Shown here in pieces: positions 1-11,664 of a stretch of 64,000 nt of DNA. Numbering within the stretch: position 1 is the first letter of the stretch; each line of letters starts with the position of its first letter. Both the position numbers and the translations under genes were made by a program. This DNA is from Siphonodentalium dalli (taxonomy: Eukaryota > Mollusca > Scaphopoda > Gadilida > Siphonodentaliidae). The stretch covers positions 243,907,474 to 243,971,473 of the forward strand of contig CP136065.1 in assembly GCA_032622095.1 (NCBI GenBank), given 5' to 3'. The notes beneath the pieces are model-generated. The model saw only the letters and a list, made by a program, of their open reading frames with translations. It made no database searches and was not told the DNA's origin.

Positions 1-229
1 CTACAACACATTCATTAAATGTTTGACATAATTCAGATCGCACAGAAGAAGTGTTTTACAGCATGACGCCTAACCTGGTGTATAATACGTTGTAACCGGC
101 ACAGTCCCACACTGGCCAGTGACGGAGTATATGTTCGAATCGGGGATTTTCTTAAATAAGACAAACCACAATATAGGGGACACACGATTTAAGTAGTAAG
201 AGCACTAGGCAAGTTGGACCACGAGAACA

Positions 230-790
230 ATAGATGACCTATTGTTCTCATGTTTACACAAGAAGTGATCCTCCCATTGTTCCATTGTTCTCGTATTTAC
301 GATCTAATGTTCTCGTGTTTACACAAAACCTGATCCTCCCATTGTAATACATAAAATAAAATTATATTTTAGGCAACAATTCCGGTCAAGTAAACATTCA
401 TCCTATTGTAATACCTGACCTCAATTCTATTTTAGGCAATAACACACAAGACATGATCATCCTATTGTAATACCTGACCTTAATTCTATTTTAGGTAATA
501 ACCCAGGTCGAGTAAATATTAATCCTATTGTAATACCTGACATCAATTCTATTTTAGACAATAACCCAGGTCGAGTAAATATTCAACATAATATAGTAAC
601 TGACCTAATTTCTATTTCAGACAATACCCGGGGCGAATAAACAATACTATTTACTATATGTAAACTCACTCAATACTTATGGTAACTCGAAATCATTTCT
701 TTTTGAGTAATAACCCAGTTCGAGTAAACAGCACTAAGGTCACTGACTATCCTATTATAATAACTGACCTGATTTCTATTTAATGTCGTA
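230..790. repeat. Degenerate ~62-bp tandem repeat array
   Basis: Units recur around 'attctattttaggcaataac', beginning near 361, 424, 483, 545 and 609. The spacing is 59-64 bp and each unit carries a 'cctattgtaatacctgac' segment. Weaker copies extend left to about 230 ('gttctcgtgtttacac') and right to about 785. No reading frame is open across the array. The flank at 1-230 shows only a possible tRNA-like segment. Confidence 0.8.
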
Positions 791-1500
791 CGTATCTGTA
801 TGTCCCACAGGGAATGCAACAAAAGAAAAAAGAAAATTAAATGCTTTTTAATTATTGAAAAGGACTGAAGTGCAGAGTCATACTTATTTTAAATTTAAAA
901 CTGGTTTTTTTTTCACTGTTTAACTAGAGATTGTCAACATGGTAAAATAAATATTTTTTCGGTACTGATCAATCAAATGTATAAGTACACAATCTATCCA
1001 CGAAAGTAATGAATATTAAAATATATGATTTCAATTATTTTTTAAGAAAACCATAAATTAAAATTAATATGACAATGCAACAAATAACTAATACCAATCA
1101 GATTAACAATTTTAACCAATCTAAGTGTAATAAATATTGAAAATGCAATCTCAACAAAAATATTTAATTTAGGAAGAAAAAATTACAAATAAAATGATAA
1201 ATTTAACAAAAACACTATTTATTTTTAAACACTTCAAAGTAAAAGTAGGTTCAATTTGACAAGTAATGTAATGCAATTTTTTTTTAAATATCAGTTATAA
1301 CTGCACAACCAAATCTAACGCCAAAAATAGGTATAATAATGATGATGTAGTTATGTTTCAATTAATCTGATTGGTCAAAGAAATAGATATAAAAGATAAA
1401 TCTGGTTAAAATATTAGTCTTTTCTTCTCGTATTGCTGCATCTCGTCCTGAAATATATAGAAGAAAGTAATAGTTAGTTATCAGAATGGCATAAGCACAG
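791..1500. other. AT-rich intergenic DNA, no gene seen
   Basis: This stretch is very AT-rich with homopolymer runs. I see no coding frame, RNA gene or clear repeat. It separates the tandem array from the first Polinton gene. Confidence 0.6.
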
Positions 1501-1518
1501 CTGGAAAAACAGATAATA

Positions 1519-1713
1519 TTGGATACCTCGCAAGATAAGCAGATCACAATAAATGTCGACTGCAAGACTATGATTATCATAAAGCAGAATAGAAAAAATA
1601 TATTTATTCAAAAAGGATCCAAATCTATATCATTTGATCTCGAAACATGGGACAGTATATGTGATATGAAAACCAGTGTGTCTTATATTCACTCATATTT
1701 GAACTTCAAATGA
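1519..1713 (+). CDS. Small hypothetical protein or last exon at the left edge of element A
   Basis: The open frame of about 64 codons ends in a stop just before the next gene. It has no ATG near its 5' end. The frame opens after a TAA at 1492-1494 and an AG that could be a splice acceptor ('gcacag', near 1500). The protein alternates short strands ('ITINV', 'MIIIK', 'NIFIQ') and ends in an amphipathic segment ('SVSYIHSYL'). This faintly recalls PC4-like single-stranded-DNA-binding folds and the product at 63301. The similarity is weak and the function unknown. The homology with the second copy at 48.5 kb starts just after this frame, so it may not belong to the element. Confidence 0.35.
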   Translation: MDTSQDKQITINVDCKTMIIIKQNRKNIFIQKGSKSISFDLETWDSICDMKTSVSYIHSYLNFK

Positions 1714-1716
1714 AAT

Positions 1717-2097
1717 ATGGATTATGTTGAGCATAATAGTGATTATTTCAAAATTGTTGATCAGCTAATGGAACATCACTCAGAAGTTATATTTCTGAGA
1801 ATTCAACAGTTAGCTCAACGGGATTGTTTCGGATACAGATACAGCAAAGGCAGTCAACGAGATCATGATTGTATCAACGAAACATTCAGCGAAAAACGAG
1901 AATATTACTTCGATGAAGCATTTAATGAAACGAATGTAGAAGAACTTATTGATCAATTCCAACTACTTAATGGTTACATAGGAGACTCATACAAAGTTAT
2001 TATTCAAACATTTCTCAACGACCAACAATGGATTCAACAAAGTCAACCTACATCTGGCTGGAGTCGTGCAGTTCTGAATATAATTGAACAGTTATGA
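1717..2097 (+). CDS. Conserved Polinton protein with CxxC...SQRxHxxC-type motif (element A)
   Basis: This intact 126-residue frame is the first gene of element A. Its stop overlaps the integrase start. The core 'DCFGYRYSKGSQRDHDC' (residues about 37-53) matches 'NCEGCKIEHPSQREHVLC' in the protein at 28801-29238 and the second copy at 48547. That pattern suggests a small zinc-binding site. In this copy the second Cys is Tyr, while the 48.5-kb copy keeps Cys, so the site here is probably damaged. The rest is acidic and helical. The family has no function I can name. Its recurrence in every Polinton here argues for a real element gene. Confidence 0.7.
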   Translation: MDYVEHNSDYFKIVDQLMEHHSEVIFLRIQQLAQRDCFGYRYSKGSQRDHDCINETFSEKREYYFDEAFNETNVEELIDQFQLLNGYIGDSYKVIIQTFLNDQQWIQQSQPTSGWSRAVLNIIEQL

Positions 2098-2714
2098 ATG
2101 TTTCATCAGAAGATTCTAAGGATGATTTCCTTCAGAGATACTATTACAATCCTACAAATCCTGGATCGTACACTGGCATAACAAAACTGTATAAAGTGTT
2201 ACAACATACAGACACCCCGCATATTTCCAAAGCCTATTTACGGAAATGGTTGAACAATCAGGATACACATACATTGCACAGGCAAGTGCGTCGCAAGTTT
2301 AACAGATTAAAAATTGTGACATCAGGTATCGACGATATGTGGGATATGGACCTACTTTCTGTACAGAATTTATCTGAATATAACGATCAATATCAATATT
2401 TATTGGTGATTATTGATGTATTTTCCAGGTTATTGTTCTGCTGACCTATCAAATTTAAGAATGCACAATCCGTGCACAAAGGTTTAAAATCTATATTGAA
2501 TGATACTGAGCGACGTCCTAATGTAATTAGGAGTGACAAAGGAGGTGAACTGCAGAAAGTAGAAAAGGATGAAAATTCACTGTGGATTGTCGAGAAAAAA
2601 CTGAAGAAAAGGACTAGAAATGGGCGCGTTCAGTTATTTGTGAAATTTGATGGATGGCCCAATTCATACAATTCCTGGATAAATGCAGAGGACATTGAAG
2701 ATGTTGGACAGTGA
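2094..2714 (+). pseudogene. Retroviral-type (rve) integrase of element A, broken
   Basis: The frame carries the N-terminal helical region, then 'SGIDDMWDMDLLSV' with the first catalytic Asp, the strand 'LLVIIDVFSR', and after an in-frame TGA at 2442-2444 the second Asp in 'RSDKGGEL'. It then jumps directly to a C-terminal chromodomain ('GRVQLFVKFDGWPNSYNSW'). The segment with the catalytic Glu is missing, so there is an internal deletion as well as a nonsense codon. DDE integrases with a C-terminal chromodomain are the hallmark integrase of Polintons. The gene overlaps its upstream neighbour by 4 nt. It cannot encode an active enzyme. Confidence 0.88.
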
Positions 2715-3147
2715 ACTATCACAGGAGAAATTTGTGTATATACAAAGTGACAAATATATCCAATATTATCCAGAAAATAAGCCTTACGAATTTCGTGTTC
2801 CTATAAAAAAACCAATACGACTCGTGGGAACTTGGAGAGTTGCATTAACCGACTTCCAATATGCGAATGAAAAAAATATTGAAAATGCTAATTTTGCGAA
2901 ACAATTATTTATATATTCAAATATCGTCAATGATTCTCTAGTATTTTGCGAAGAAAAACCAATACTGAATCGAGTTTCTATGAATGACTCAGGTAGATGG
3001 CTTTTAGAAGCAAACAGTATACCTTATATTTCGACACGGTTTAATGAAATTACACAAATAGATATATGTATAAGAACCCAATCACACGAAAAAGCTTCAT
3101 TTCTAACCAATCCAGTAGCACTGACGTTACACTTTAGACATGAGTAG
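2704..3147 (+). pseudogene. Minor capsid (penton, PY-like) protein of element A, internally deleted
   Basis: The 148-residue frame has the family N-terminus ('FVYIQSDKYIQYYPENK', then 'GTWRVALTDFQY'), matching the layout of the intact 283-residue protein at 30944-31795 ('WEVALVELITP'). Both ends align, but about 130 central residues are absent, with the break near 'NANFAKQLF'. The ATG at 2704 is preferred because the preceding 7 codons overlap the integrase chromodomain. Penton proteins of Polintons are single jelly-roll proteins placed at capsid vertices (family knowledge). The order penton, basic protein, major capsid matches element B. Confidence 0.7.
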
Positions 3148-3498
3148 AAAACTGTTTATCCCAAACCCGAAGACTTGGGTGGATCACTTTGCAAAAAACA
3201 TTACAAGAATGGAGAAAAACAGCAACAAATGATTGAAATTCAATCAATATATAAGAAGTCGGATGATCGAAAGAAACCAGTTGTGGTTGAAGTGGTTTCA
3301 CCAGCGCAACAAACAGTTAATCAAGCAGAAGACGACCTTATTCACGAAGAAGAGAAAGACGAAGATATGTCAAAAAAGAAAATGTATAAAAAGAGAACAA
3401 AAACGAGGACGAAGCATAAGAAGAAAGGAAGTCGTCGAGTAAAGAAGAAGGGGAAGAGAATAAATCGAAAGAAGTATAAAGATATTTTCTCAAAGTGA
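3140..3498 (+). pseudogene. Basic core-like protein between penton and MCP (element A), frameshifted
   Basis: An ATG overlapping the penton stop opens 30 codons ('MSRKLFIPNPKTWVDHF') that end at 3230-3232. The remainder continues in another frame to 3498, so one frameshift lies near 3225. The C-terminal half is extremely Lys/Arg-rich and ends 'KYKDIFSK'. The counterpart at 30564-30938 is also basic and ends 'ALDIFD'. Position and charge fit a DNA-binding core or PX-type protein of Polintons, by inference. There is no enzymatic motif. Confidence 0.6.
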
Positions 3499-3526
3499 AA
3501 TACAATGGAACGGAATCAGACAAACT

Positions 3527-4810
3527 ATGGCGATGTTGGACGAGAAATCATTCACTGAGGGATTACCCTCTGAACTCGAGTTGTTCAAGATAGAGCCCAC
3601 ACAAACGGCGGTCGAAAACATCTATTTCCAGGAATATCGACCTATATCTCAACTATCAGGACAATCACCTATTGAGTTTAATATTGCAAATCAGAATGCA
3701 ATGGACTTTCTCGACCTGAAAAACTCACTTCTTTACATGAAAATAAAGATTCAGAAAACAGATGGAAGTAATATAACAGCCACGGACAAGGTTGGACCAG
3801 TAAATCTTCTTCTACAGTCCTTATTCAACCAAGTGGATATCAGTGTCCAGGGCAATAATATAACTGCACCTAACCCTTATTACGCATACAAAGCGTATCT
3901 GAAGGTAATTCAGGAATATGGTGAAGAAAGTTACAGACGACAGATTAGCACTCAATTGTTCTACACCGACCGAAGTGGACACATGGATACAGGTGATACC
4001 AAAGGACCTAATACTGGACTGGTGGAGCGAAGCAAAATATTGAGTGAGAGTAAATCATTTGAAGTTGAAGGTCCAATTTACAGTGATTTATGTAATCTTG
4101 ATAGATATATTTTGAACCAAGTTGATGTACAATTGAAACTATATCGCAACCGACCATCGTTTTATTTAATGAGGTAGTTCGAATCCTGAATTCGAGATAA
4201 AAATAGAAGATATTGTATTCAAGGCATGTAAAGTACGTGTAAGTTCCGCTGTTATATTTGGACAGGCACAGATGTTAAAATCGGTAAATGCAAAATATCG
4301 ATTTACCAGAAGTGACATCAAATTACATTCAATACCCTCCGGGCAAATGAATTTTGTGTGGGATAACGTCTGGACCGCTGCCAAGCTCAAGAATATGACA
4401 ATCACATTTTGCAACAGTGAAGCAACCTCCGGCTCATGGACACTCAATCCCTATAATTTCGCTAATTTCGATGTAACTAGCATATCAATTTTAGCTGATG
4501 GCATACCGGTAGATAAAATTTGATTACAAAAATAAAGGTAGTAGGTTATGTGAATCTACTTCGAGGAAACGGTCTATGGCAAAACAGACTGTCGAACAGT
4601 ATTTATCGGGAAGAATTTGAAGATGGGTTTTGCATATATTCTTTCAATATAGAACCGACTTTTGACCAAAGTACACAAGTTTATTAAAATCGGCAAACAT
4701 TCGTATTGATGTACAGTTTGGAACAGCTCTTGCCAAGACAACTACATGTATTGCCGTCGGTGAATTCCCAGCTTATTTTGAAATAACGCAAAACACAGAA
4801 ATTATACTCG
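3527..4810 (+). pseudogene. Major capsid protein (double jelly-roll) of element A, broken
   Basis: Recognisable MCP sequence starts with 'MLDEKSFTEGLPSELELF'. It includes the family-typical 'LDLKNSLLYMKIKI' and the 'LLLQSLFNQVDISVQGN' strand region in the first 216 codons. The frame then breaks at 4177 and resumes in another frame to 4523 ('SDIKLHSIPSGQMNFVW'). It breaks again, and a last segment near 4685-4810 carries the C-terminal 'AVGEFPAYFEI', which matches 'LVYAEFDSEIEI' in the element B MCP. There are at least three lesions. Double jelly-roll capsid proteins are the main evidence that Polintons derive from viruses. Confidence 0.85.
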
Positions 4811-4824
4811 AATGAATAAAAAAG

Positions 4825-5501
4825 ATGTGTGAACACGGTGATAATGAATGGTGGATAAGGAACAGCTTGCTACTATATCGATCGCCCTCTAATATACTAA
4901 TAAATGGGCCAAGTCAGAGCGGGAAAACTTATTTTGTGAAGAAAATTCTACAGAATAAAGATGGAATGTTCAACAAGAAGATCGAGTCTATGTATTGCTA
5001 CACTGCTTGGCAACCACTATACACCGCAATGGGGAAAGACATTATTTTCCATCGTGGACTTCCATCAATGGAAACTGCAAAAATGGTTAAAATCAAATGA
5101 CAAGGAGCACAAGATCATCGTTCTCGACGATATGATTAATAGCGTGATGAAGGACACAGACATGCTGAACTTATTTACAGTATCATACCATCATGATGAT
5201 GTAAATGTAATATTTGTAACTCATCAGATTTTCCCAAAAGGGAAAAAAATCACGAGCGATATCGCTTAATTGTCAAATTCTTATCTTGTTTAAAAATAAC
5301 CGAGACAAGTTACAGGTTCAAACCCTAGCTCATCAAATCTATCCAAAACAAACATCTTACTTTATGGATGCATATGAAAAGGCGACTGAACAACCATTCG
5401 GTTATTTATTGATTGACTTGCACAACCTATCGGATAATCGCTATCGCCTAAGAACGGATATATTCCCAGGAGAAAACAGTATAATATTTGCCGAAAAATA
5501 A
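4825..5501 (+). pseudogene. FtsK/HerA-type genome-packaging ATPase of element A, broken
   Basis: The first frame holds the Walker A motif in 'ILINGPSQSGKTYFVKKIL'. A second frame from about 5085 holds Walker B 'IIVLDDM' and the sensor-like 'VNVIFVTHQIF'. A third frame from 5286 carries the conserved C-terminus ('LAHQIYP', 'RLRTDIFPGEN'). Two frameshifts separate them. The intact relative at 34924-35565 (213 residues) shows the same order in one frame. This family pumps DNA into preformed capsids in Polintons, adintoviruses and NCLDV relatives. This copy cannot make a whole protein. Confidence 0.88.
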
Positions 5502-5505
5502 GGTC

Positions 5506-5894
5506 ATGGTCGACGTTGAAATTATTCAGTCAATTGCGGAACAATTACATCGCTTCAACAAGAAAAATCGCAGCCTATTTCTGAAGAATCTAACAAAAAT
5601 ACGGTTGAAACACGTTGTGGAAGCCGTGTTGAATGTGCTTGTTGGTAACATAAAGATAAAAAAATACAGCAGCAGAAATTGAGACGATACAAGGGGCGAA
5701 TGAGGTCTGTAACTCAGAAAGATATTAGCATTGCTAGAAGAAGGAGGTTGCTCTCATACTGTGCTGAAGTTATACCTCTTATACTTGACACGGTTACGGA
5801 ATATCTAGTGAATGGCGAGAGAACTTATGCTAATACCAAAGGAGAGATACGAACAAATGATGATGAAAGAACAGGAGGAGATTCACCACAGTAA
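5506..5894 (+). pseudogene. Small conserved Polinton protein (basic, hydrophobic C-terminus), frameshifted
   Basis: The ATG at 5506 opens 'MVDVEIIQSIAEQL'. The frame is lost near 5675 and the second half, 'RRYKGRMRSVTQKDISIARR' followed by hydrophobic 'VIPLILDTVTEYL', is in another frame. The copy at 49500-49886 is open throughout, which places the break in this copy. Spacing and the core 'LLKGNVKL'/'VLVGNIKI' match the protein at 33877-34251 in element B. It may be a minor virion or membrane-associated protein. The function is not known. Confidence 0.6.
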
Positions 5895-6114
5895 AGATCA
5901 GTCACCTCCTATGGGCGAAGACAGTGCTATAGAGCCAGAGGCTGCGCAGAAGGTGGTAAATGATAGTACACCTCAAGAGGAAGAAAACTCAATGGAGAAC
6001 CCACAGAGTACGACTGTTCAGTATGTGAGAGAAAGGAAAATTCCAGTGGGAGGAGTTAGTGAACAGAACAATCCAGTGGGTGGTACTATTAAGTTGAAAA
6101 AAATTAAGATATAG
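5812..6114 (+). CDS. Conserved 'MxxxLVLVP'-type small protein of element A
   Basis: The frame opens with 'MARELMLIPKERYEQMMMK' and runs 100 codons, overlapping the preceding gene in another frame. The start resembles 'MKKMVIVPFRMLEDF' of the gene at 33143-33863. In both elements it follows the small hydrophobic protein. The C-terminal two thirds are acidic and low in complexity, and lack the domain seen in the element B homologue, so it may be truncated. In the A' copy the reading is cut off by a deletion near 50000. The function is unknown. Confidence 0.5.
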   Translation: MARELMLIPKERYEQMMMKEQEEIHHSKDQSPPMGEDSAIEPEAAQKVVNDSTPQEEENSMENPQSTTVQYVRERKIPVGGVSEQNNPVGGTIKLKKIKI

Positions 6115-6225
6115 ATCCTATTGTAAAAGCGTATGCGTGGATTGGACGAAACGATGGTCTTATAATTAGTAGATGACTCGATATGTTTATAAAATACAGA
6201 CACACACCTCACACAACCAGCAATT

Positions 6226-9200
6226 ATGGCTAACTACAATCCAATATATATTGACCGAACTGTGCAAGATTTGCCAGCGTCATTTTTGAATGATATAACA
6301 CGACTAGATCAGGGCGATTTCTCCAGATTGTTGGAAAATGTGCGCCCCACAACTATGGAAAGAAACGAGAAGCAAAAAGAATATATTTGTGAAATATGTC
6401 AGAAGAAGTATACCACGAAAAGTAATCTGAAACGACTTAAAATTCAACACAATGGGCAGACATATACATGTGATCAATGCGGACGAACTCTGAAAACTAT
6501 GAACTCGCTACGGAAACACCAAAGAAATCAACATATAAATAATCCTGTTGAAACTGTAGCACATTCCACACAAGATGAAACAGAGCAAACCTCATCGGCT
6601 TTGAATGAGAGTGCGTACGTGTAAAACATACATCCGGGAAGCACAGTAGAGAAACAAGATTTATTAACATTCTATTCCAACAAGTATGACACCATTAATG
6701 AACAACTAGAAAACAGAGTGAAAAATGGTGGAATCAAATGGTGGTTATGCAGACAGCTACATTTGATTAAATATATAACAGATGATGAAGGTCAACAAGA
6801 AGAGAAACGACTAACGACATATTTCAGAGGGGGAACATACTCCTATAACACAGTGCATGAGCTGAGTGATGACTACCTAAATCAATCCCTACAGCAAATG
6901 TATGAGAACTATAGCAATTTTATACATCTAGGCAGTGGCTGGAGGATAGAAACTGTAGGCCGTTTGCAGATCAACATGGCGAAATATAATCAAATCCGAT
7001 CATCCAGTTGTATTCCAACTCCAGTTAAACTCAGGGGACAACACGCCATCGTAAATGTTCAAAATGATGACGATATGTGTTTCGCCTATTCTGTTTTAGC
7101 TTCATTGTTTCCATGTGAGATCCATTCGAACAGAGTGAGTAAATATATTCCATATTTGAACCAACTGAATCTGACAGGTATTAAATTCCCACTCCCCATA
7201 TCTCAAGTGGGAATTTTCGAAAAACAAGATGACATATCTGTCAATATTTTTGGCTACGAAAAAGAAACTATTTTCCCACTCTATATAACAAAAGCTGTAT
7301 ATCAATCAATGCCACAACATGTCAATTTGCTTTTACTCAAAGAGGGTGAAAAATCACATTATATATGTATTAGAGATTTTGACAAGTTCATAAACTCAAC
7401 AAAACGTCACATACATACGATATATTTCCACTGTCCTTATTGCCTTCACGTGTTTATCAGAGGCGATCTTCTAGAAAAATAATATGCCCGAATGTCAAGT
7501 ACATGGGATGCAAACAACGACATTACCATCTGATAAGGATAATTTTCTAGAATTCACCGAATTTGGGAAACAAAATGCAGTTCCTTTTGTGCTATATTGC
7601 GACTTGGAGACATTAACAAACAAAAATTCCACTACAGAACCTAATCCAGAAAAATGTTACCACAATAATATTGCAAAATTAGATGCCATCAGCTACGGTA
7701 TCAAAAGAGTGTCGCATAGATGAGTCATATTCTAAAAATACATATATTCATAAAAGTGAAAATGGTCTGCTTGAACACTTTGTCGAAAAATTACTGAGAG
7801 AAGCGGAAGAAATAGACGGTATTTTGAGTAATGACGAACCTATGCAGATGACAGACGATGACAAAACTAATTACAAAAACTCCTATCAATGTTATATTTG
7901 TCATAAGCCATTTTACCTCAACAATGTCAAGGTCAGGGACCATTGCCACGTCACTAGCCGCTACCTCGGCGCTGCCCATAAAAAAATGTAACCTTTACAG
8001 AACAAAAAGAGGTGGAAAGTTCATACCTGTAGTATTACACGGATCCAGTAATTTCGACACACATTTGATTATGCAAATATTGGGTTCATTTAAAGACATG
8101 AAAGTAAGTTGTATTGCAAAATCAACTGAGAAATATGTGACATTTAGTCTGGGAAATTTGCGTTTTATAGATAGTTACCAATTCCTACATGCATCATTAC
8201 AAATTATAGTGGAAAATTTCTCAAGGACGAGGGGTGGAATGATGAACAATGCAAATTGTTGACCAGCAAACAGGTGTTCCCATATGATTACTTAGACTGC
8301 GTGGAAAAATTCAAAGCGACTGACCTACCCGAACAAAGCGAATTCTACAACAAACTGACAGACAAACACATCAGCGATGAAGACTATGCTCACGCAAAAT
8401 TAATATGGACTACTTTCGACTGCAAGACGTTGGTAGACTTTCACGATATCTACCTCAAAAGTGATGTCGTCCTTTTGGCAGAGGTCTTTGAAAATTTTCG
8501 CACATTAGCGAAAACATACTACGGGCTCGACCCAGCATACTACTGTACACTCCCCGGGTTTTCATGGGCAGCTTGTTTAAAGCAAACAGCAGTGCGTCTA
8601 GAGCTTATAACTAATATTGAAATATACCTCATGATAGAAAATGCTTTGAAGGGTGGTGTGTCCACGATATTCAAAAGGTATGCAAAGGCAAACAACAAAT
8701 ATATGGATGATTATGACCCTTCAAAGCCAAGTTCTTATTTGATCAGTCTCGACGCTAATAATCTATGGTTTTAGTATGATGAGCTATCTGCCTTGCGGCT
8801 CTTTTGAGCTCATGGAACGTGAAGATTTCGAAGCGTTGGATATTCCCAATTTGGCCGATGACTGTAGTGTGGGTTATTTATTTGAGGTCGATCTTGAATA
8901 TCCCCAACATTTACACGATGCTCACAATGATTACCCTGTAGCTGCTGAGAAATGAGCGACTAAATATGTAGAATTGTCTCCTTACTCCGAAAGGATGTGG
9001 AAGGAAATATACGGCTCAACAAATAACGCATCAGTTGAAAAGTTGGTACCCACACTCTCCAATAAGACGAAGTATCTGACCCACTATAGAAATTTGAAAC
9101 TGTACCTTCGTCTAGGTTTAATAGTGAGAAAAATTCACAGGGTTATAAAATTTAAACAAGTCCTTGGCTTAGACCATACATTGAATTCAATAGCAAAAAA

Positions 9201-10017
9201 CGTGCTAATGCTAAAAATAACTTTCAGAAGAGCCTATTTAAATATGCTAATAATGCTACTTTTGGAAAGACATGCGAGCAACTTCGCAATAGAAGGAACA
9301 TTAAACTGATAAATAATGACGAAAGATTTGAGCATTATGTGGCCAAAAGTTCCTTTAAAACATTCACTATTTTCAACGAGGACTTAGTCGACGTAGAGTC
9401 AAGAGTGTTAAATTTAGTCCTGTGTAAACCATTGTATGCAGGATTTGTCATACTAGAACTGAGCAAGCTACGTATGTACGAACATCATTACGATTACATG
9501 AAACCGAAATATGGTGAAAATGTATGTGTTCTGCTGACAGACACTGACAGTTTCTTGTATCAAGTTTACACTGATGACATATATGCTGATATGTTGGCAG
9601 ATATCGAACTGTATGACACAAGTAATTATAACTTAGACCATAAGTTGTACAACACTAAAAATAAAGCTATACCAGGGTTATTTAAGGATGAACAAGGTAG
9701 ACGTGCCATAAAATAATTTGTAGGTTTAAGACCGAAGATGTACTCATTCACCTACTCAACCAATGATGAACGTGAGAGCAAAGTGTTTAAATAATGCCAG
9801 CAACTACCTACAACACAAACTGTATATAGATTGTCTGTTCAACACACCACACTTTCTGACATGTAAATCAACTGATATCACGCATCATAAACATCTCTTA
9901 TATTGCACACGTATTAACAAAAAAGGTTTGTCTGCCTATGATGACAAACGTTATATATGTGAAAACGGTATCGACACAATAGCCTTTGGTCAATACAAAC
10001 TCGCAGATATTAGGTAA
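6226..10017 (+). pseudogene. Protein-primed DNA polymerase B (pPolB) of element A, heavily degraded
   Basis: The N-terminus carries two C2H2 zinc fingers ('YICEICQKKYTTKSNLKR', 'YTCDQCGRTLKTMNSLRKH'). Then follow 'MCFAYSVLASLFP', 'ISVNIFGYEKE' and 'HVNLLLLKEGEKSHY', all shared with the polymerase at 14044-20153. Exonuclease motif I is 'VLYCDLET' near 7600. The Cys/His insert is 'VRDHCHVTSRYLG', and Exo III is 'FHDIYLKSDVVLL'. Motif A is at about 8746 ('SLDANNLW') and motif C is 'LLTDTDSFLY' near 9535. There is an in-frame TAA at 6622 and at least eight frameshifts or stops, including an A-run near 7985. Small deletions include ~30 nt near 8220 relative to 50966. Nonfunctional. Confidence 0.9.
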
Positions 10018-10084
10018 AATGTCTATATTTGTAATTGAAAATTCCCCTAATTTACATGTAGATATTTTTTTAAGCTATGTAATT

Positions 10085-11160
10085 CAAGATCAGAAAAAAA
10101 AAAAAACTCGACAATCAATTGAGAAAATATTTCTCATCATCTGACAGTGTCCCTTTAAGTGAATATGAGTTCTGCGTACGTATTTCCCTATGTAACTTAT
10201 CAATCAGAAGAAAAAAAATATTCAAAGAATTTTTCTCATGATCTGAGAGTGTCACTTTAAGTGATTACGAGTTCTGCGTAATTCCTATATAATTTATCAA
10301 AAGTTTATTGATTCACCCATCAGAATTTTTTTTTATTTTAATCGTCTAAGAAATTTTTCTCATGATCTGAGAGTGTCACTTTAAGTGATTATGAGTTATT
10401 CGTACGTACTTTGTAATTGATCAAAAGTTTGTTGATTGTCCCATCAGAAAAAATATTTTATTCGTTGATCGTCGAAGAATTTTTTTTTTTTGATCTGAGA
10501 GTGCCACTTTAAGTGATTATGAGTTATGTGTATGTACTATGTAATTCATCAAAACTTTGTTGATTCTACCATCAGAAAAAAATATTTTATTCCTTGATCG
10601 TCTAAGAAATTTTTCTCATGATCTGAGAGTGTCACTTTAAGTGATTATGAGTTCTTCGTACGTATTTTCATATGTAATTCATCAAAACTTTGTTGATTCA
10701 ACAATCAGAAATTTTTTTTTACTCGATGATCGTCGAATAATTTTCTTCCTCATAATCTGAATGCGAACTTTCCTATATAATTGATCAAAACTTTGTTGAT
10801 TCTACCATCAGAAGAACAACGAATAAAATAATTGTTCGTCAAAGATTTTTTTTTTCATTATCTGACAGTGTCACTTTAAGTGATTACGAGTTATACACTT
10901 TCCTAAGTAATTCATCAAAAGTTTGTTGATTCTAACATCAGAAAAATATTTTATTCGTTGGTATACAAGATATTTTTCTTCTCAAGATCTGAGAGTGTGT
11001 CACTTTAAGTGATTGTCAATATCAAAAGTTTATTGAATCTGTCTTCAGAAAAATATTTTATTCATAGGTCGTTTAAGAAATATTTCTCTGTAATTGAAAA
11101 AAGTTTGACTCAATCTTGGGGGGGGGGAGGAAATCTTATTCATTGATCATCGAAGAAATT
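10085..11160. repeat. Satellite-like array, 115-130-bp unit with CACTTTAAGTG core
   Basis: About eight units share 'gatctgagagtgtcacttta' followed by 'agtgatta', then 'catcaaaagtttgttgattc' and an A-rich 'atcagaaaaaatattttatt' segment. Cores occur near 10147, 10246, 10367, 10499, 10626, 10866 and 10990. The core holds CACTT and AAGTG as 5-nt inverted arms. The array follows the PolB pseudogene and has no counterpart in the A' copy. Confidence 0.85.
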
Positions 11161-11162
11161 CT

Positions 11163-11664
11163 ATGTATATACCTTCCTTTGTTGAAAACCCAAAATTCTC
11201 ATCATCAAATTTTGGACTATTGATTCAGTGGCTAATGAATTTTTTTTCCCTTCAAATTACAAGTCGTTTCTTGACAGTGTTAATGCGTTCCGTTCATTTT
11301 TTATTGTATAGTTTATATTTTGTGTATTGTCGATTGTATGATTCTACTATATAAATATATATATTCTTATTTTATATTCCTCACACCCCCCCCCCTCTGG
11401 GCTCTTAAATAATTTGTACTCACACACTGTATACAGTTAACACACTGCGTTCTGTTCTTCGACCTGGGGGGAGAAAAAGGTTTACAAATATTTAATGTGT
11501 TTTTTTTTGTAAAGGTTTTACAAATATTCAATGTTTTTTGCAAAATTGTGAAAACAGCTAATTGAAAGAAAAAAAATTTAAGTTTACAACACCAAAATGG
11601 TGAGAGAGAACGGATTTCTATGAAAATTTCTTCCTCCAAAGTCAGGGGACGTTTTTTTAATAGC
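11163..11664. other. AT-rich spacer with poly-C/poly-T runs
   Basis: This stretch connects the satellite array to the conserved repeat block. Frames here are short and span homopolymers. I see no feature I would call. Confidence 0.5.

Noticed and set aside
61..150. Possible tRNA-derived SINE at the window start ('tggtgtataatacg' ... 'gttcgaatcggg')
   Set aside because: The B box is imperfect, the cloverleaf does not fold convincingly by hand and the 5' side is cut by the window.
2442..2444. Selenocysteine or programmed read-through at the integrase TGA of element A
   Set aside because: The A' copy has a Gln codon there and the gene has further lesions, so simple decay is the better explanation for this copy.
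10085..11160. CRISPR-like array
   Set aside because: The spacers are as repetitive as the cores, unit length varies, and the setting is eukaryotic. It is a satellite.
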